Positions 1 through 7,494 of a stretch of 64,000 nt of DNA are shown here, piece after piece. Location: positions 1 through 64,000 of the forward strand of contig NJBO01000010.1 in assembly GCA_005223075.1 (NCBI GenBank). The letters run 5' to 3'. The position numbers were made by a program, and so were the translations under genes. Numbering within the stretch: position 1 is the stretch's first letter; each line of letters begins with the position of its first letter. This DNA comes from a candidate division TA06 bacterium B3_TA06. Its GTDB lineage: Bacteria; Hydrothermota; Tepidihabitantia; B3-TA06. The notes beneath the pieces are model-generated. The model was not told where the DNA came from and did no database searches. It saw only the letters and a program-made list of their open reading frames with translations.

Positions 1-27
1 GCTCTCCTTGTCTGTCCTACATTAATA

Positions 28-180
28 TTACCTCCCCCTTGATGGGGGAGGGCAGGGAGGGGGTGAAACTCTTATCACCTTCCCCGCCACTTTGTGTTGA
101 CCTTTTACTCGACAGGAATACTTACGCCATCAAGGAAGGGGATTTCCCCCTCCCTCTGTGGAGGGGGCTAGGGGGAGGGG
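28..180. repeat. G/C-rich inverted repeats, end of intergenic region
   Basis: Two related palindromic blocks lie here: CCTCCCCCTTGATGGGGGAG at about 31-50, and a second C-rich/G-rich pair at about 146-180 ending in GAGGGGGTTAC just before the methyltransferase stop. Similar blocks occur near 11105-11180, 13358-13436 and 59965-60060, so this is a dispersed family. It lies downstream of the minus-strand methyltransferase gene and could act as its transcription end, but there is no U tract. No gene is visible in bases 1-181. Confidence 0.6.
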
Positions 181-181
181 G

Positions 182-1849
182 TTACACGTCCAGCTTCTTC
201 TGCTTATCCTTGTCCTTGGTGATCCGCTCCGCCCGTTTGAAGGTCACGTCGTCAGGTGCAATCTGCGGAATCTTCAGACGCTCGGTGCCCTCCAGAAGTC
301 CTTTGACCGTGAGCACCTGCACCTTGGGGTAGTCCTTGTTCATAATCTCCGAATGGTAGAACCCTGCCGATGCCGCCTCTGCGGGGATGTCGGAGCGCTC
401 GGAAGGTTCGTAGAGCAATATCAACGCGCCCATGACCGCCTTTTCCCGCTGCATGGTGCCGACTAAGTCACGCACGTATGAGACCTTGGGTTTGGCGTCG
501 CTCTTCACCTGAACGATAACCTTTTGATACTTGCGCTGTTTGCCGTCTATGAAGAAGCGGATGCCGTCAATGCCCTTGTCTGCGCCGCCTTTTTTGGTAG
601 GATCACCCTTCGGTCTTGCATTAACTAATGACAGCGCCCACAGCTCGAACTCCTTGCGGGGACGGTCGGTGGCTTCGGCCAGTTCGCGCGCCGATTCCCA
701 GTCCTTGGGGATTCCGTGCACCTCATATTCTACCTCTTCACCAAAGTGGTCAGCCAGCCGGTTCTTGATGAGGTTTATGGCAAGGTAGGTTATGTCTATG
801 CCTATCCAGCGGCGGCCCAGCGCTTGCGCGGCGGCAATGGTAGTTCCGCACCCGCAGAACGGGTCAAGCACCACGTCTCCCTCGTTGGAAGAGGCTTGAA
901 GGATGCGTTCGAGTAAAGCGACTGGCTTCTGAGTAGGATAGCCAAGACGTTCCTTAGCAACCGCATTGATGGGAAAGATATCAGTCCAAATTGTACCAAT
1001 ATTCTTACCCTCATATTGATCTAGGTATCTCTTAAGTCTAGGCTTATTAGGGTCAGTGAAAACCAACCAACCTTTCTCCATCGCCTCATCAATTCGCTCT
1101 TGTGACCAAATCCAATGTTTACCTGCGGGTGGTTTTAATATTCTATCTCCAAACCGACGTGGAGGTCCTTCACCCCCTTGGATGAAACTTATTAACTGAT
1201 ATCTTCTCCCTGTTTCTTCTTCAACATTGGTGTAGTATTTATCGATGTATCCTTGAGATGGAGGCATCCTTAATTGGTTGAAAGTATTTTTATTAGTTTT
1301 ACTGTAAAAGAAGATAACGTCTTGCAATTTAGCGAACTGGTGACTCTGGGCTTTACCAACACGAATTTTCTGCCAGATGATTTCATTAACGAAGTTCTTG
1401 ACCCCGAACACCGCATCCATAAGTATCTTCAGATAATGCCCAGCGGTGGGGTCGCAGTGCAGGTAGATGGAGCCGGTCGGTTTCAGCACGCGCTTCAGCT
1501 CCACCAGGCGCGGAGCCATCATCACCAGATACGCCAGCATGTCGTTGTGCCCTAGGAACTGCTCGAAACCCTGAAGCAGGTCTACCAGCGCGGGCGGAGC
1601 CTGACCACCGGTCACAAGCTCGTGATATGTGCGGGCCGAGACCTCGTCCCAGTGCCAGAAGTCGGTAAACGCTTCGATCTGCGCCGCAGACGGCGTGCCC
1701 TCAGCCTCCTTGAACAATACGTTATACGTCGCCTTGGAGTTGAACGGCGGGTCGAGATAAACCAAATCCACCGACTCCGAGGCGATGTTCTCCCGCAAGA
1801 CCTCCAGATTATCCCCGAAGTATAGCTGGTTGCGCGGCTCCTGATCCAT
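182..1849 (-). CDS. Beta-class DNA methyltransferase with C-terminal Mrr-like nuclease domain
   Basis: This 555-residue protein is a SAM-dependent adenine-N6 or cytosine-N4 DNA methyltransferase. Catalytic motif IV (DPPF) is near residue 33 and the SAM motif DPFCGCGTT near residue 328, the order of the beta class, with the target-recognition region between (about 130-300). Residues about 400-500 contain KGIDG followed by VIVQVKSD, the spaced acidic/QxK pattern of Mrr-type PD-(D/E)xK nucleases, so modification and cleavage may be on one chain. No separate restriction or specificity gene is adjacent. The start is fixed by MDQEPRNQLYFGDNLEVL. The ATG lies 6 nt after a -10 box and has no Shine-Dalgarno site. 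Bases about 985-1330, coding for the recognition region, look more AT-rich than the flanks, which would fit exchange of that domain. The methyltransferase call is firm; nuclease activity is inferred. Confidence 0.88.
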   Translation of the reverse strand: MDQEPRNQLYFGDNLEVLRENIASESVDLVYLDPPFNSKATYNVLFKEAEGTPSAAQIEAFTDFWHWDEVSARTYHELVTGGQAPPALVDLLQGFEQFLGHNDMLAYLVMMAPRLVELKRVLKPTGSIYLHCDPTAGHYLKILMDAVFGVKNFVNEIIWQKIRVGKAQSHQFAKLQDVIFFYSKTNKNTFNQLRMPPSQGYIDKYYTNVEEETGRRYQLISFIQGGEGPPRRFGDRILKPPAGKHWIWSQERIDEAMEKGWLVFTDPNKPRLKRYLDQYEGKNIGTIWTDIFPINAVAKERLGYPTQKPVALLERILQASSNEGDVVLDPFCGCGTTIAAAQALGRRWIGIDITYLAINLIKNRLADHFGEEVEYEVHGIPKDWESARELAEATDRPRKEFELWALSLVNARPKGDPTKKGGADKGIDGIRFFIDGKQRKYQKVIVQVKSDAKPKVSYVRDLVGTMQREKAVMGALILLYEPSERSDIPAEAASAGFYHSEIMNKDYPKVQVLTVKGLLEGTERLKIPQIAPDDVTFKRAERITKDKDKQKKLDV

Positions 1850-1854
1850 AGGTA

Positions 1855-1883
1855 ATGATATAATGAAGATTAAGGTTTGTCAA
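1855..1883 (-). promoter_or_regulatory. Promoter of the methyltransferase gene
   Basis: Read on the minus strand, a TTGACA box (1878-1883) and a TATCAT box (1855-1860) are 17 nt apart. The ATG at 1849 is 6 nt after the -10 box, so the transcript would be leaderless or nearly so. Confidence 0.6.
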
Positions 1884-2027
1884 GCACTCCATCACCCTCA
1901 ATTCCTCTCCCTTTGGAGGGGTTGGAGCACGTTATTTCTTCATCAATACGTCATAGGCCTCGTCAGGGACAACCAGATTACCTTCCATTGCCTCCGGTTT
2001 CCTCGATCCTGTTAGGCAACAAATCAC

Positions 2028-2055
2028 TTGACTAATTCGATTCCTCGGTTATATT
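2028..2055 (+). promoter_or_regulatory. Promoter of the small lipoprotein gene
   Basis: TTGACT (2028-2033) and TATATT (2050-2055) are 16 nt apart. Transcription would start near 2062, directly at the GGAGG site (2062-2066) that serves the ATG at 2072. Confidence 0.65.
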
Positions 2056-2071
2056 TCGTACGGAGGATAAA

Positions 2072-2392
2072 ATGAAGCACTTCTTACGCACGAATGTACC
2101 TGTAATAATGGCCTCGGCAACCGTCCTGCTCCTGGGGTGCGCCGCAGGTGACGCCGCGCGCTGGAACGTAGCAAACCCGGCAGGGTTCTGGGCCGGGCTC
2201 TGGCACGGGATGATTGCAGTCATAACCTTCATAATCTCGCTCTTTTCGAAAAGCGTAGAGGTCTATGAACGAGCCAATAGCGGCGGCTGGTACGACTTTG
2301 GCTTCCTTTTAGGAGTAATCATAATCTGGGGTGGTGGCAGTGGAGCAACCATCAACGCAAACCGCCGCAAGCGTAGATGCCGGAGCGACTAG
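2072..2392 (+). CDS. Small predicted lipoprotein with a hydrophobic C-terminal half
   Basis: This 106-residue protein begins with a lipoprotein signal: a charged start, a hydrophobic core and the lipobox LLLGC near residue 23. It then carries WNVANPAGFWAGLWHG and, further on, GGWYDFGFLLG, a pattern I recall from a widespread family of small bacterial membrane proteins of unknown function. Two hydrophobic segments (about residues 42-60 and 78-93) suggest membrane insertion, and the C-terminus is basic (RRKRRCR). A GGAGG site 5 nt upstream supports the ATG. The gene stands alone with its own promoter. Function unknown. Confidence 0.75.
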   Translation: MKHFLRTNVPVIMASATVLLLGCAAGDAARWNVANPAGFWAGLWHGMIAVITFIISLFSKSVEVYERANSGGWYDFGFLLGVIIIWGGGSGATINANRRKRRCRSD

Positions 2393-2469
2393 CACAGGAT
2401 TGAACGTTATACGTATCCATACTTGTAGCGGTAAACTCTTAAGAACGGCTTAGGGTTTAAGGCGGTCTG

Positions 2470-3081
2470 ATGCCGGGGATTGAACTAACCCAGCAGATAA
2501 GACGTTTCCAGGTGTTCCTGCAGATCCAGTGGGTGCGGCGGGTGCTTCTCCTCGGGGCAGAGGATACCCAATCCGCGCTCATCTTCGTTCGTAAAGGTTT
2601 CGAGCTAACCGTTCTCGATCCCCCTCAAGAGACGCTTGACGGTCTTGCGAAAGAGCTCGATGCAGCAGGCCTTTCGGCTCGGCTGCTTAAAGCCGCACCT
2701 GGCGACCTGCCTGTTCCTCTCCGTCATTTCGATTTCGCAGTCGGGTTCAATTGTCTTTACCAAACCACCTTGGAGGGGCTTACCGAACGCTTTGAAGGAC
2801 TGCTTTCCGGCATCAGGAAGGATGGTTTCTTCTACATAACGCTGATCTCGACGAAAAACACAAATTACCGCAAGGACAGGGAGATTGAACCGCAAACGTT
2901 TGCCGATAAAGGAGAGATGCGTCATTATTGCGACGCGCGGGAGATCGTAACCCTCCTACGACACATGGAAGTAATAGATTTGAGGAATGCCGAGCAGGGA
3001 AGCGAGGGAAGCTTCCACTGGCACGTCCTGGGCCGCAATCGGGACATGGCGCCTGCGGAAGAGGATGAAAGCGATTCCTGA
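2470..3081 (+). CDS. Class I SAM-dependent methyltransferase-like protein
   Basis: This 203-residue protein looks like a single Rossmann-type methyltransferase domain. VRRVLLLGAEDTQSA (residues about 23-37) takes the place of the glycine-rich SAM loop, ELTVLDPP ends the second strand, HFDFAVGFNCLYQTT is the motif IV region, and a late RKDGFFYITLIS strand follows. Related proteins include TehB/UbiG-like small-molecule methyltransferases, but the glycine loop is degenerate (LLGAED rather than GxGxG), so activity is uncertain. A Shine-Dalgarno site and promoter are weak. The gene lies between a small lipoprotein and a cyclophilin with no clear operon link. The substrate cannot be told. Confidence 0.6.
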   Translation: MPGIELTQQIRRFQVFLQIQWVRRVLLLGAEDTQSALIFVRKGFELTVLDPPQETLDGLAKELDAAGLSARLLKAAPGDLPVPLRHFDFAVGFNCLYQTTLEGLTERFEGLLSGIRKDGFFYITLISTKNTNYRKDREIEPQTFADKGEMRHYCDAREIVTLLRHMEVIDLRNAEQGSEGSFHWHVLGRNRDMAPAEEDESDS

Positions 3082-3219
3082 AGTTACGCTGTAGATATTT
3101 CCTCATGTAATCAACGAGAGATTCCTGATACTGGCTGGTTCGGTCTTTGACAACCCTTTTTTCGCTTGCCCCAGGCACTTTCCGGGGATTTTACCTCTTT
3201 TGACTTAACCCTAAGATAC

Positions 3220-3247
3220 TTGACCTGTGAAGGATTCTCCCTATTAT
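3220..3247 (+). promoter_or_regulatory. Promoter of the cyclophilin gene
   Basis: TTGACC (3220-3225) and TATTAT (3242-3247) are 16 nt apart, which puts the transcript start near 3254, next to the AAGGAG site at 3255-3260. Confidence 0.65.
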
Positions 3248-3266
3248 TAATGTGAAGGAGGATGCA

Positions 3267-3794
3267 ATGCGAAAGGCGCTTTGTATAATCGCGACAATAT
3301 TTTTTATCCTGGCAGGGGTAAGCTGCGGGCCAAAACAGCAGGAAGCCGAGGCTGCGAAAAAAATCTATGCCGCTATCGAGGTAGAAGAACGCGGCATAAT
3401 GTGGTTCGAGCTGTACCCTGAGAATGCCCCTAATGGGGTGGCCCAGTTCACGAGGCTTGCCAAGGAAGGCTTCTACGACGGCCTGCTTTTCTGGCATATC
3501 TCAGATAAGGGGTTGGTTCAGTCCGGCTGTCCGAGCAACGACGGAACCGGTCACGCCGGCAATCTAATCAAGGAGGAGATCGAGGCGACCCTTCACCATG
3601 AGCGGGGAACGCTTTCCATGATCAACTTCGGCAGACCCTGGACCACCTCCTCGCAGTTTATCATCTGCCGCAAGGCCGTGCCGGAGCTGGACGGCCGCTA
3701 CACCATAATAGGGAAGCTTATGAAAGGAGAGGAGGTCCTTGACGAGATAGAGAGGAATGATAAGATCAAAACGGTAACCGTCAAGGAAGAGTAG
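3267..3794 (+). CDS. Exported cyclophilin-type peptidyl-prolyl isomerase
   Basis: This 175-residue protein has an N-terminal signal (MRKALCIIATIFFILAGVSC) that ends at a possible lipidated cysteine, then a cyclophilin domain: a GIMWFELYPENAPNGVAQF strand, GFYDGLLFWHI, a GTLSMINF core, SSQFIICRKAVPELDGRYTIIGKL and a VLDEIE end. Several active-site positions differ from the classical enzyme: the usual FHRV is FWHI, so the catalytic arginine is absent there. Activity may therefore be low. It would help fold exported proteins or sit on the inner face of the outer membrane. I chose the ATG at 3267 because AAGGAG lies 6 nt upstream. A GTG at 3252 is in frame but would place five residues before the signal. 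Confidence 0.85.
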   Translation: MRKALCIIATIFFILAGVSCGPKQQEAEAAKKIYAAIEVEERGIMWFELYPENAPNGVAQFTRLAKEGFYDGLLFWHISDKGLVQSGCPSNDGTGHAGNLIKEEIEATLHHERGTLSMINFGRPWTTSSQFIICRKAVPELDGRYTIIGKLMKGEEVLDEIERNDKIKTVTVKEE

Positions 3795-3824
3795 GGCGCT
3801 AGTTAAGCAGATAGCCAATAGGGA

Positions 3825-3852
3825 TTGACATCGAAGGGGAAAACTCTATAAT
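3825..3852 (+). promoter_or_regulatory. Consensus promoter upstream of the permease gene
   Basis: TTGACA (3825-3830) and TATAAT (3847-3852) match the sigma-70 consensus exactly with a 16 nt spacer. The predicted start, 7 nt on, is base 3859, the A of an ATG that opens a 14-codon frame ahead of the permease. Confidence 0.8.
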
Positions 3853-3858
3853 TACAGT

Positions 3859-3903
3859 ATGATTGAGACAAACCTCACAGGTATCCAAAGATGCAGGCGC
3901 TAG
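3859..3903 (+). CDS. Possible 14-codon leader peptide overlapping the permease start
   Basis: An ATG at the predicted transcription start opens the frame MIETNLTGIQRCRR and stops at 3901-3903. It overlaps the permease ATG (3891) in another frame. A leaderless ribosome reading it would end 10 nt past the permease start, which could allow coupled re-initiation. The permease has only a weak Shine-Dalgarno site. The role is inference and chance is not excluded. Confidence 0.3.
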   Translation: MIETNLTGIQRCRR

Positions 3904-5036
3904 TTTTCTGGGTTTGGCAAGCCCTTTTGGGAATCCTGCGTGAGTCATGGAACCTTTTGGCCGCGATGTCCCCCTATCTTCTCCTGGGATTCCTATTCGC
4001 GGGGATTTTGCACGTTTTCTTTTCTGTCCAGCGCATATCCAGGCATCTTGGGAAGTCAAGCTTCTCCTCGGTGCTTAAGGCAACGCTTTTCGGTATCCCT
4101 CTTCCCTTGTGTTCTTGTGGAGTGATACCTGCTGTTGCTTCGCTCAGGAGAAGCGGAGCCAGTCGTGGAGCGACTCTTGCTTTCCTCATCTCCACCCCCA
4201 CCTCAGGCGCTGACTCCATCCTTGCCACCTACTCGCTTCTTGGGCCCATCTTCGCGTTATACCGTGTGGCCGCTTCCTTTGCCGCCGGGTTGGTTGCCGG
4301 TTTGGGTGCCAACATCTTTGACAGACGTGATGAGGTAGAAGATAAGCCAGCCAAGAATCAAACCTGTGTCGTCTGCGGGGAGGACGCGACAGCGAACGGT
4401 CACACTCACAACTTCACCACCCGCCTGAGGGCGATGATTGCATATTCGTTTGGTGAGCTTGTTGCAGACATCGGTAAGTGGCTACTTATCGGGATACTTA
4501 TAGGCGGTGCTATCTCCTACTTTGTTTCTGCAGAACTGATCGGCACCTACCTTCCTTCTCCGGTCCTTCAGATGTTTTTAATGCTTGTTTTAAGCATCCC
4601 GCTCTATATCTGCGCTACGGGTTCGCTGCCCATAGCCGCGGCCCTTATCATGAAGGGTATCTCGCCCGGTGCGGCGCTTGTGTTCCTGATCGCGGGTCCG
4701 GCCACCAACGCGGTCACGGTCACGGTGGTCTCCAAAACCCTTGGCAGACGCTCGCTTGCGATCTACCTTGCCTCCATCGTCCTTGTCTCGATCGGTATGG
4801 GCTTTCTTTTCGATCTCCTTGTCCCTCGCGGTCTGGCCGCTCCATCCAACGGCAGGGTGATCGGGATGTTTGAGTTGCCTGGTATAGTGAAGATCACCTC
4901 GGCGGCGCTGGTGCTTGGTTTGATCGGATACCAGTTCGGCCTCAAGATTTTTAGGCGTAGCCGTAATCGCAAGCAAGAGGAAGCCGAATGCGGCTGCGGG
5001 GACTCAGCCTGCGACGTTCCTGCACACGAGGATTAG
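3891..5036 (+). CDS. SO_0444-type (DUF318) permease, likely metal or metalloid efflux
   Basis: This 381-residue inner-membrane protein has about eight to nine membrane segments. The first half holds PLPLCSCGVIPAV and ISTPTSGADSILATYSLLGP, the second half PLYICATGSLPIAAALI and LIAGPATNAVTVTV. These paired signatures belong to the COG0701/ArsP-like permease family. A cytoplasmic loop has CVVCG followed by a His-rich stretch (NGHTHN), and the C-terminus ends in CGCGDSACDVPAHED. Both look like metal-binding tails, which favours copper/zinc-type efflux over arsenicals. It lies downstream of a consensus promoter and a short leader frame. The family is clear; the substrate is inferred from the Cys/His motifs. 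Confidence 0.88.
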   Translation: MQALVFWVWQALLGILRESWNLLAAMSPYLLLGFLFAGILHVFFSVQRISRHLGKSSFSSVLKATLFGIPLPLCSCGVIPAVASLRRSGASRGATLAFLISTPTSGADSILATYSLLGPIFALYRVAASFAAGLVAGLGANIFDRRDEVEDKPAKNQTCVVCGEDATANGHTHNFTTRLRAMIAYSFGELVADIGKWLLIGILIGGAISYFVSAELIGTYLPSPVLQMFLMLVLSIPLYICATGSLPIAAALIMKGISPGAALVFLIAGPATNAVTVTVVSKTLGRRSLAIYLASIVLVSIGMGFLFDLLVPRGLAAPSNGRVIGMFELPGIVKITSAALVLGLIGYQFGLKIFRRSRNRKQEEAECGCGDSACDVPAHED

Positions 5037-5057
5037 TAACAAATGAAGCGGGCCTTT

Positions 5058-5108
5058 TGGAGTGCAATGACCATGTCATTGCTGCAACAATACGATTGTT
5101 GCACTCCA
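5058..5108. repeat. Twin-hairpin cruciform element, copy 1
   Basis: Outer arms TGGAGT (5058-5063) and ACTCCA (5103-5108) enclose two perfect 8-bp hairpins: GCAATGAC/GTCATTGC (5064-5082, loop CAT) and GCAACAAT/ATTGTTGC (5084-5102, loop ACG). The element is flanked by TTTT and AAAA and lies between the convergent permease and rlmN genes, so it could act as a terminator in both directions. It shares its architecture and the outer TGnAGTGC arm with copies at 13515 and 37111, although its inner stems are unrelated. Confidence 0.8.
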
Positions 5109-5157
5109 TAAAAAAGCTCCCTGATTTTTGTTTTATTGAGGGAAGGACTGTTCGCTT

Positions 5158-6198
5158 TTATTTTTCCTTTTCGTTGAGGGAAGAAGTCGCTAATTGTCCA
5201 CATCCCGCGAGTATGGCTGCGCCTAAGCTCTTGCGTAAGGTGACCGCTGGCAGATCAGGCATGAGCCATTCCCGGAAACGTTTCACGTCCTCATCGCTCG
5301 GCACATCGAAGCTGGCGTCAGGATAAGGGTTGAAGGGAATAAGGTTTATCTTGCATGGTATCCCGGCAAGGAGCAGAGTAAGATTTTCCGCGTCCTTGCG
5401 GCGGTCGTTTATCCCTGCAAGAAGAACGTACTCGAAGGTCACCCGCTTGCCTTTGATCTCGATATACTCCCTAACAGCAGGGATAAGCTCCTTCAACGGA
5501 TAACGCTTGGCGATGGGCATGATGCGTTCTCGCGTCTCCTGATCTGCCGCGTTCAGAGACACGGCCAGCTTGAACTGCTCAGGCTCTTCTGCGAAACTCC
5601 TGATACCCGGCACTATCCCCACGGTGGATAGTGTAATCTTGCGCGCGCCGATGTTTAAGCCGAAGTCACCGTTAAGTATCCTTGCCGCGTCCAGAGAAGC
5701 ATCGTAATTTAAGAACGGCTCGCCCATCCCCATGAACACCACGTTGGTTATCCGCTCGGTCTGACCTTTGGCAATCTTTAAGACCTGACCTGCAATCTCG
5801 GCAGGCGTGAGGTTTCGTACAAATCCCATATCTGCGGTGCGGCAGAAGCGGCACGCAAAAGAACAGCCCACCTGGGTTGATACACATACCGTGCGTCGGG
5901 TTCCATCCTTGAGCCATACGGATTCGATTCGTTCGCCGCCCGCCAGCTCGAAGAGGTGCTTTACCGCACCTTCTTTAGCCGATCCCACCCGGTTCTTGAG
6001 CTTGAGACTCGAGATGCGATAGCGCTCGGCCAAGCGCTCGCGCAGAGGCTTGGCGATGTCGGTCATTAGCTCCCAATCCTTTATACCCTTCTGCCATATC
6101 CATTTGAATATCTGCCTGGCACGGAAGCTTGGCAGGTCGAGTTTGGCCAACTCCTGGTGTAGTTGATCAAGGGTCAGGTTCTTGATATCTATCTTCAC
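5158..6198 (-). CDS. rlmN: 23S rRNA (adenine-2503-C2)/tRNA methyltransferase RlmN
   Basis: This 346-residue radical-SAM enzyme methylates C2 of A2503 in 23S rRNA and of A37 in some tRNAs. The N-terminal helical domain (DQLHQELAKLDLPSFRARQIFKWIWQKG) is typical. The radical-SAM cluster motif CSFACRFCRTADMGF is near residues 110-125 with GMGEPFLNYD following, and the resolving cysteine is in GCGQLAT near the C-terminus. Length is normal. It overlaps the stop of mtaB by 4 nt (ATGA), so the two RNA-modification genes are translationally coupled. A twin-hairpin element lies just past its end. Confidence 0.96.
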   Translation of the reverse strand: MKIDIKNLTLDQLHQELAKLDLPSFRARQIFKWIWQKGIKDWELMTDIAKPLRERLAERYRISSLKLKNRVGSAKEGAVKHLFELAGGERIESVWLKDGTRRTVCVSTQVGCSFACRFCRTADMGFVRNLTPAEIAGQVLKIAKGQTERITNVVFMGMGEPFLNYDASLDAARILNGDFGLNIGARKITLSTVGIVPGIRSFAEEPEQFKLAVSLNAADQETRERIMPIAKRYPLKELIPAVREYIEIKGKRVTFEYVLLAGINDRRKDAENLTLLLAGIPCKINLIPFNPYPDASFDVPSDEDVKRFREWLMPDLPAVTLRKSLGAAILAGCGQLATSSLNEKEK

Positions 6199-7430
6199 TT
6201 CACTATTCCTATTGTTCCTTCAGGTGTAACCTCGGTTATTTTGACATTTACCAACGAACGTACTGGCTTTGAAGTAGGTGGGATTTTAACATCGATATAG
6301 TTATCCGTAAGCGCACGGGTAGGGGAGAGCAGGACAGCCTGTCTTACCTTGCCTTGGAAGCGTTTTCGGAACTCGAACGATTTCCTCTCACCCTCTGCTC
6401 TGAGAAGTTTCGTTCTTTCGCGCGGGGCCTTTAGTGATTTACTGCTCATATTGGCCATTGGCGTTCCGGGACGGGCCGAGTAGGTGAAGACGTGCAGATG
6501 ATTCACCGGCAGGCCGCGCACGAACTCAAGGGTGCGAGCAAAACTTTCCTCATCCTCTCCAGGGGTTGAGGTTATTATGTCGGTGCCTATGCACGCGTCA
6601 GGCAACATCCTTGCCACTTTATTCATTAATCGAGAGAACTCCTTTGTGCGGTAGGGACGGTTCATCTCTTCAAGTATCCTATCGTCGCCCGACTGCAATG
6701 GAATGTGCAGGTGCGGGCAGAATCGTGAACTTGTAGCCAGTACCCCCAGCAGTTCGTCTGAGATCGTGTCAGGCTCAAGCGAGGTCAGGCGGATTCTAGG
6801 CACCCCCCTCCCTTCTTGCTCAATCCTTTTAAGAAGCAAGGTTAGACTTTCGCCTCGTTCTTGTCCCCAAAGACCCAGGTTAAGCGCCACCAGCACCACC
6901 TCGCCGAAGCCCTCGGAGTGGAGTGCATGGAGTTCCTCAAGAATCGTCTCTTTAGGCTTGGAGCGGACAGGGCCGCGGATCCTTGAAACCACACAGTAGC
7001 TGCACCTTCTCTCACACCCCTCGCCTACGCGAAGAAAAGCGCGGTTCCGAGAGATGACGAAGACATCACAGCTATCCTTTCCGTAACGCAGAGGTACGAT
7101 CAGGTTTTCCTTTTCCTCATATCCTATGATCCGGGTTACACCAGGAAGAGCGGCCATCCGTTCGGGTATCCGTGTGGCACCGCAGCCGGTGACCTTTATC
7201 TTTGCATCCGGGTATCTGCGATGGAGACGGCGGATAAGAGCCACAGAACTCCTGTCCGCCCGTCCTGTTACAGTACACGTAGTCACGAGACAGACTTTGA
7301 CACTGGCCTCCTGCCGTGCATCTTCTGCGAGCTCGTATCCATTTTGCACAAACCAGGCTTTCCAGAGGTCGGCCTCGGCCTGATTGAGCTTGCAGCCTGT
7401 GGCGGCCACCAATACCTTAGGTCCAGGCAC
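6195..7430 (-). CDS. mtaB: tRNA t6A37 methylthiotransferase MtaB
   Basis: This 411-residue enzyme adds a methylthio group to t6A37 of tRNAs that read ANN codons. The N-terminal UPF0004 domain carries three cluster cysteines (GCKLNQAEAD, TTCTVTGRADR, TGCGATRIPE), and the radical-SAM motif GCERRCSYCVVSRIRGPVRS is near residue 140. A C-terminal TRAM-like region ends the protein. VTGRAD after the second cysteine marks the MtaB branch rather than MiaB or RimO. The start is GTG at 7430 with GAGGA about 6 nt upstream. It leads a two-gene operon with rlmN. Confidence 0.92.
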   Translation of the reverse strand: MPGPKVLVAATGCKLNQAEADLWKAWFVQNGYELAEDARQEASVKVCLVTTCTVTGRADRSSVALIRRLHRRYPDAKIKVTGCGATRIPERMAALPGVTRIIGYEEKENLIVPLRYGKDSCDVFVISRNRAFLRVGEGCERRCSYCVVSRIRGPVRSKPKETILEELHALHSEGFGEVVLVALNLGLWGQERGESLTLLLKRIEQEGRGVPRIRLTSLEPDTISDELLGVLATSSRFCPHLHIPLQSGDDRILEEMNRPYRTKEFSRLMNKVARMLPDACIGTDIITSTPGEDEESFARTLEFVRGLPVNHLHVFTYSARPGTPMANMSSKSLKAPRERTKLLRAEGERKSFEFRKRFQGKVRQAVLLSPTRALTDNYIDVKIPPTSKPVRSLVNVKITEVTPEGTIGIVK

Positions 7431-7466
7431 GATTGATCCTCAGAATCCGGGGATCTAATAACTTCA

Positions 7467-7494
7467 GGCAAGTAAGGATGATTCCTTACTTGCC
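7467..7494 (-). terminator. Hairpin at the end of rpsA
   Basis: A perfect 11-bp stem (GGCAAGTAAGG pairing with CCTTACTTGCC, 6-nt loop) overlaps the rpsA stop codon. There is no U tract after it on the minus strand, so it may be an intrinsic-like end, an RNase block or a rho-dependent site. Confidence 0.5.
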
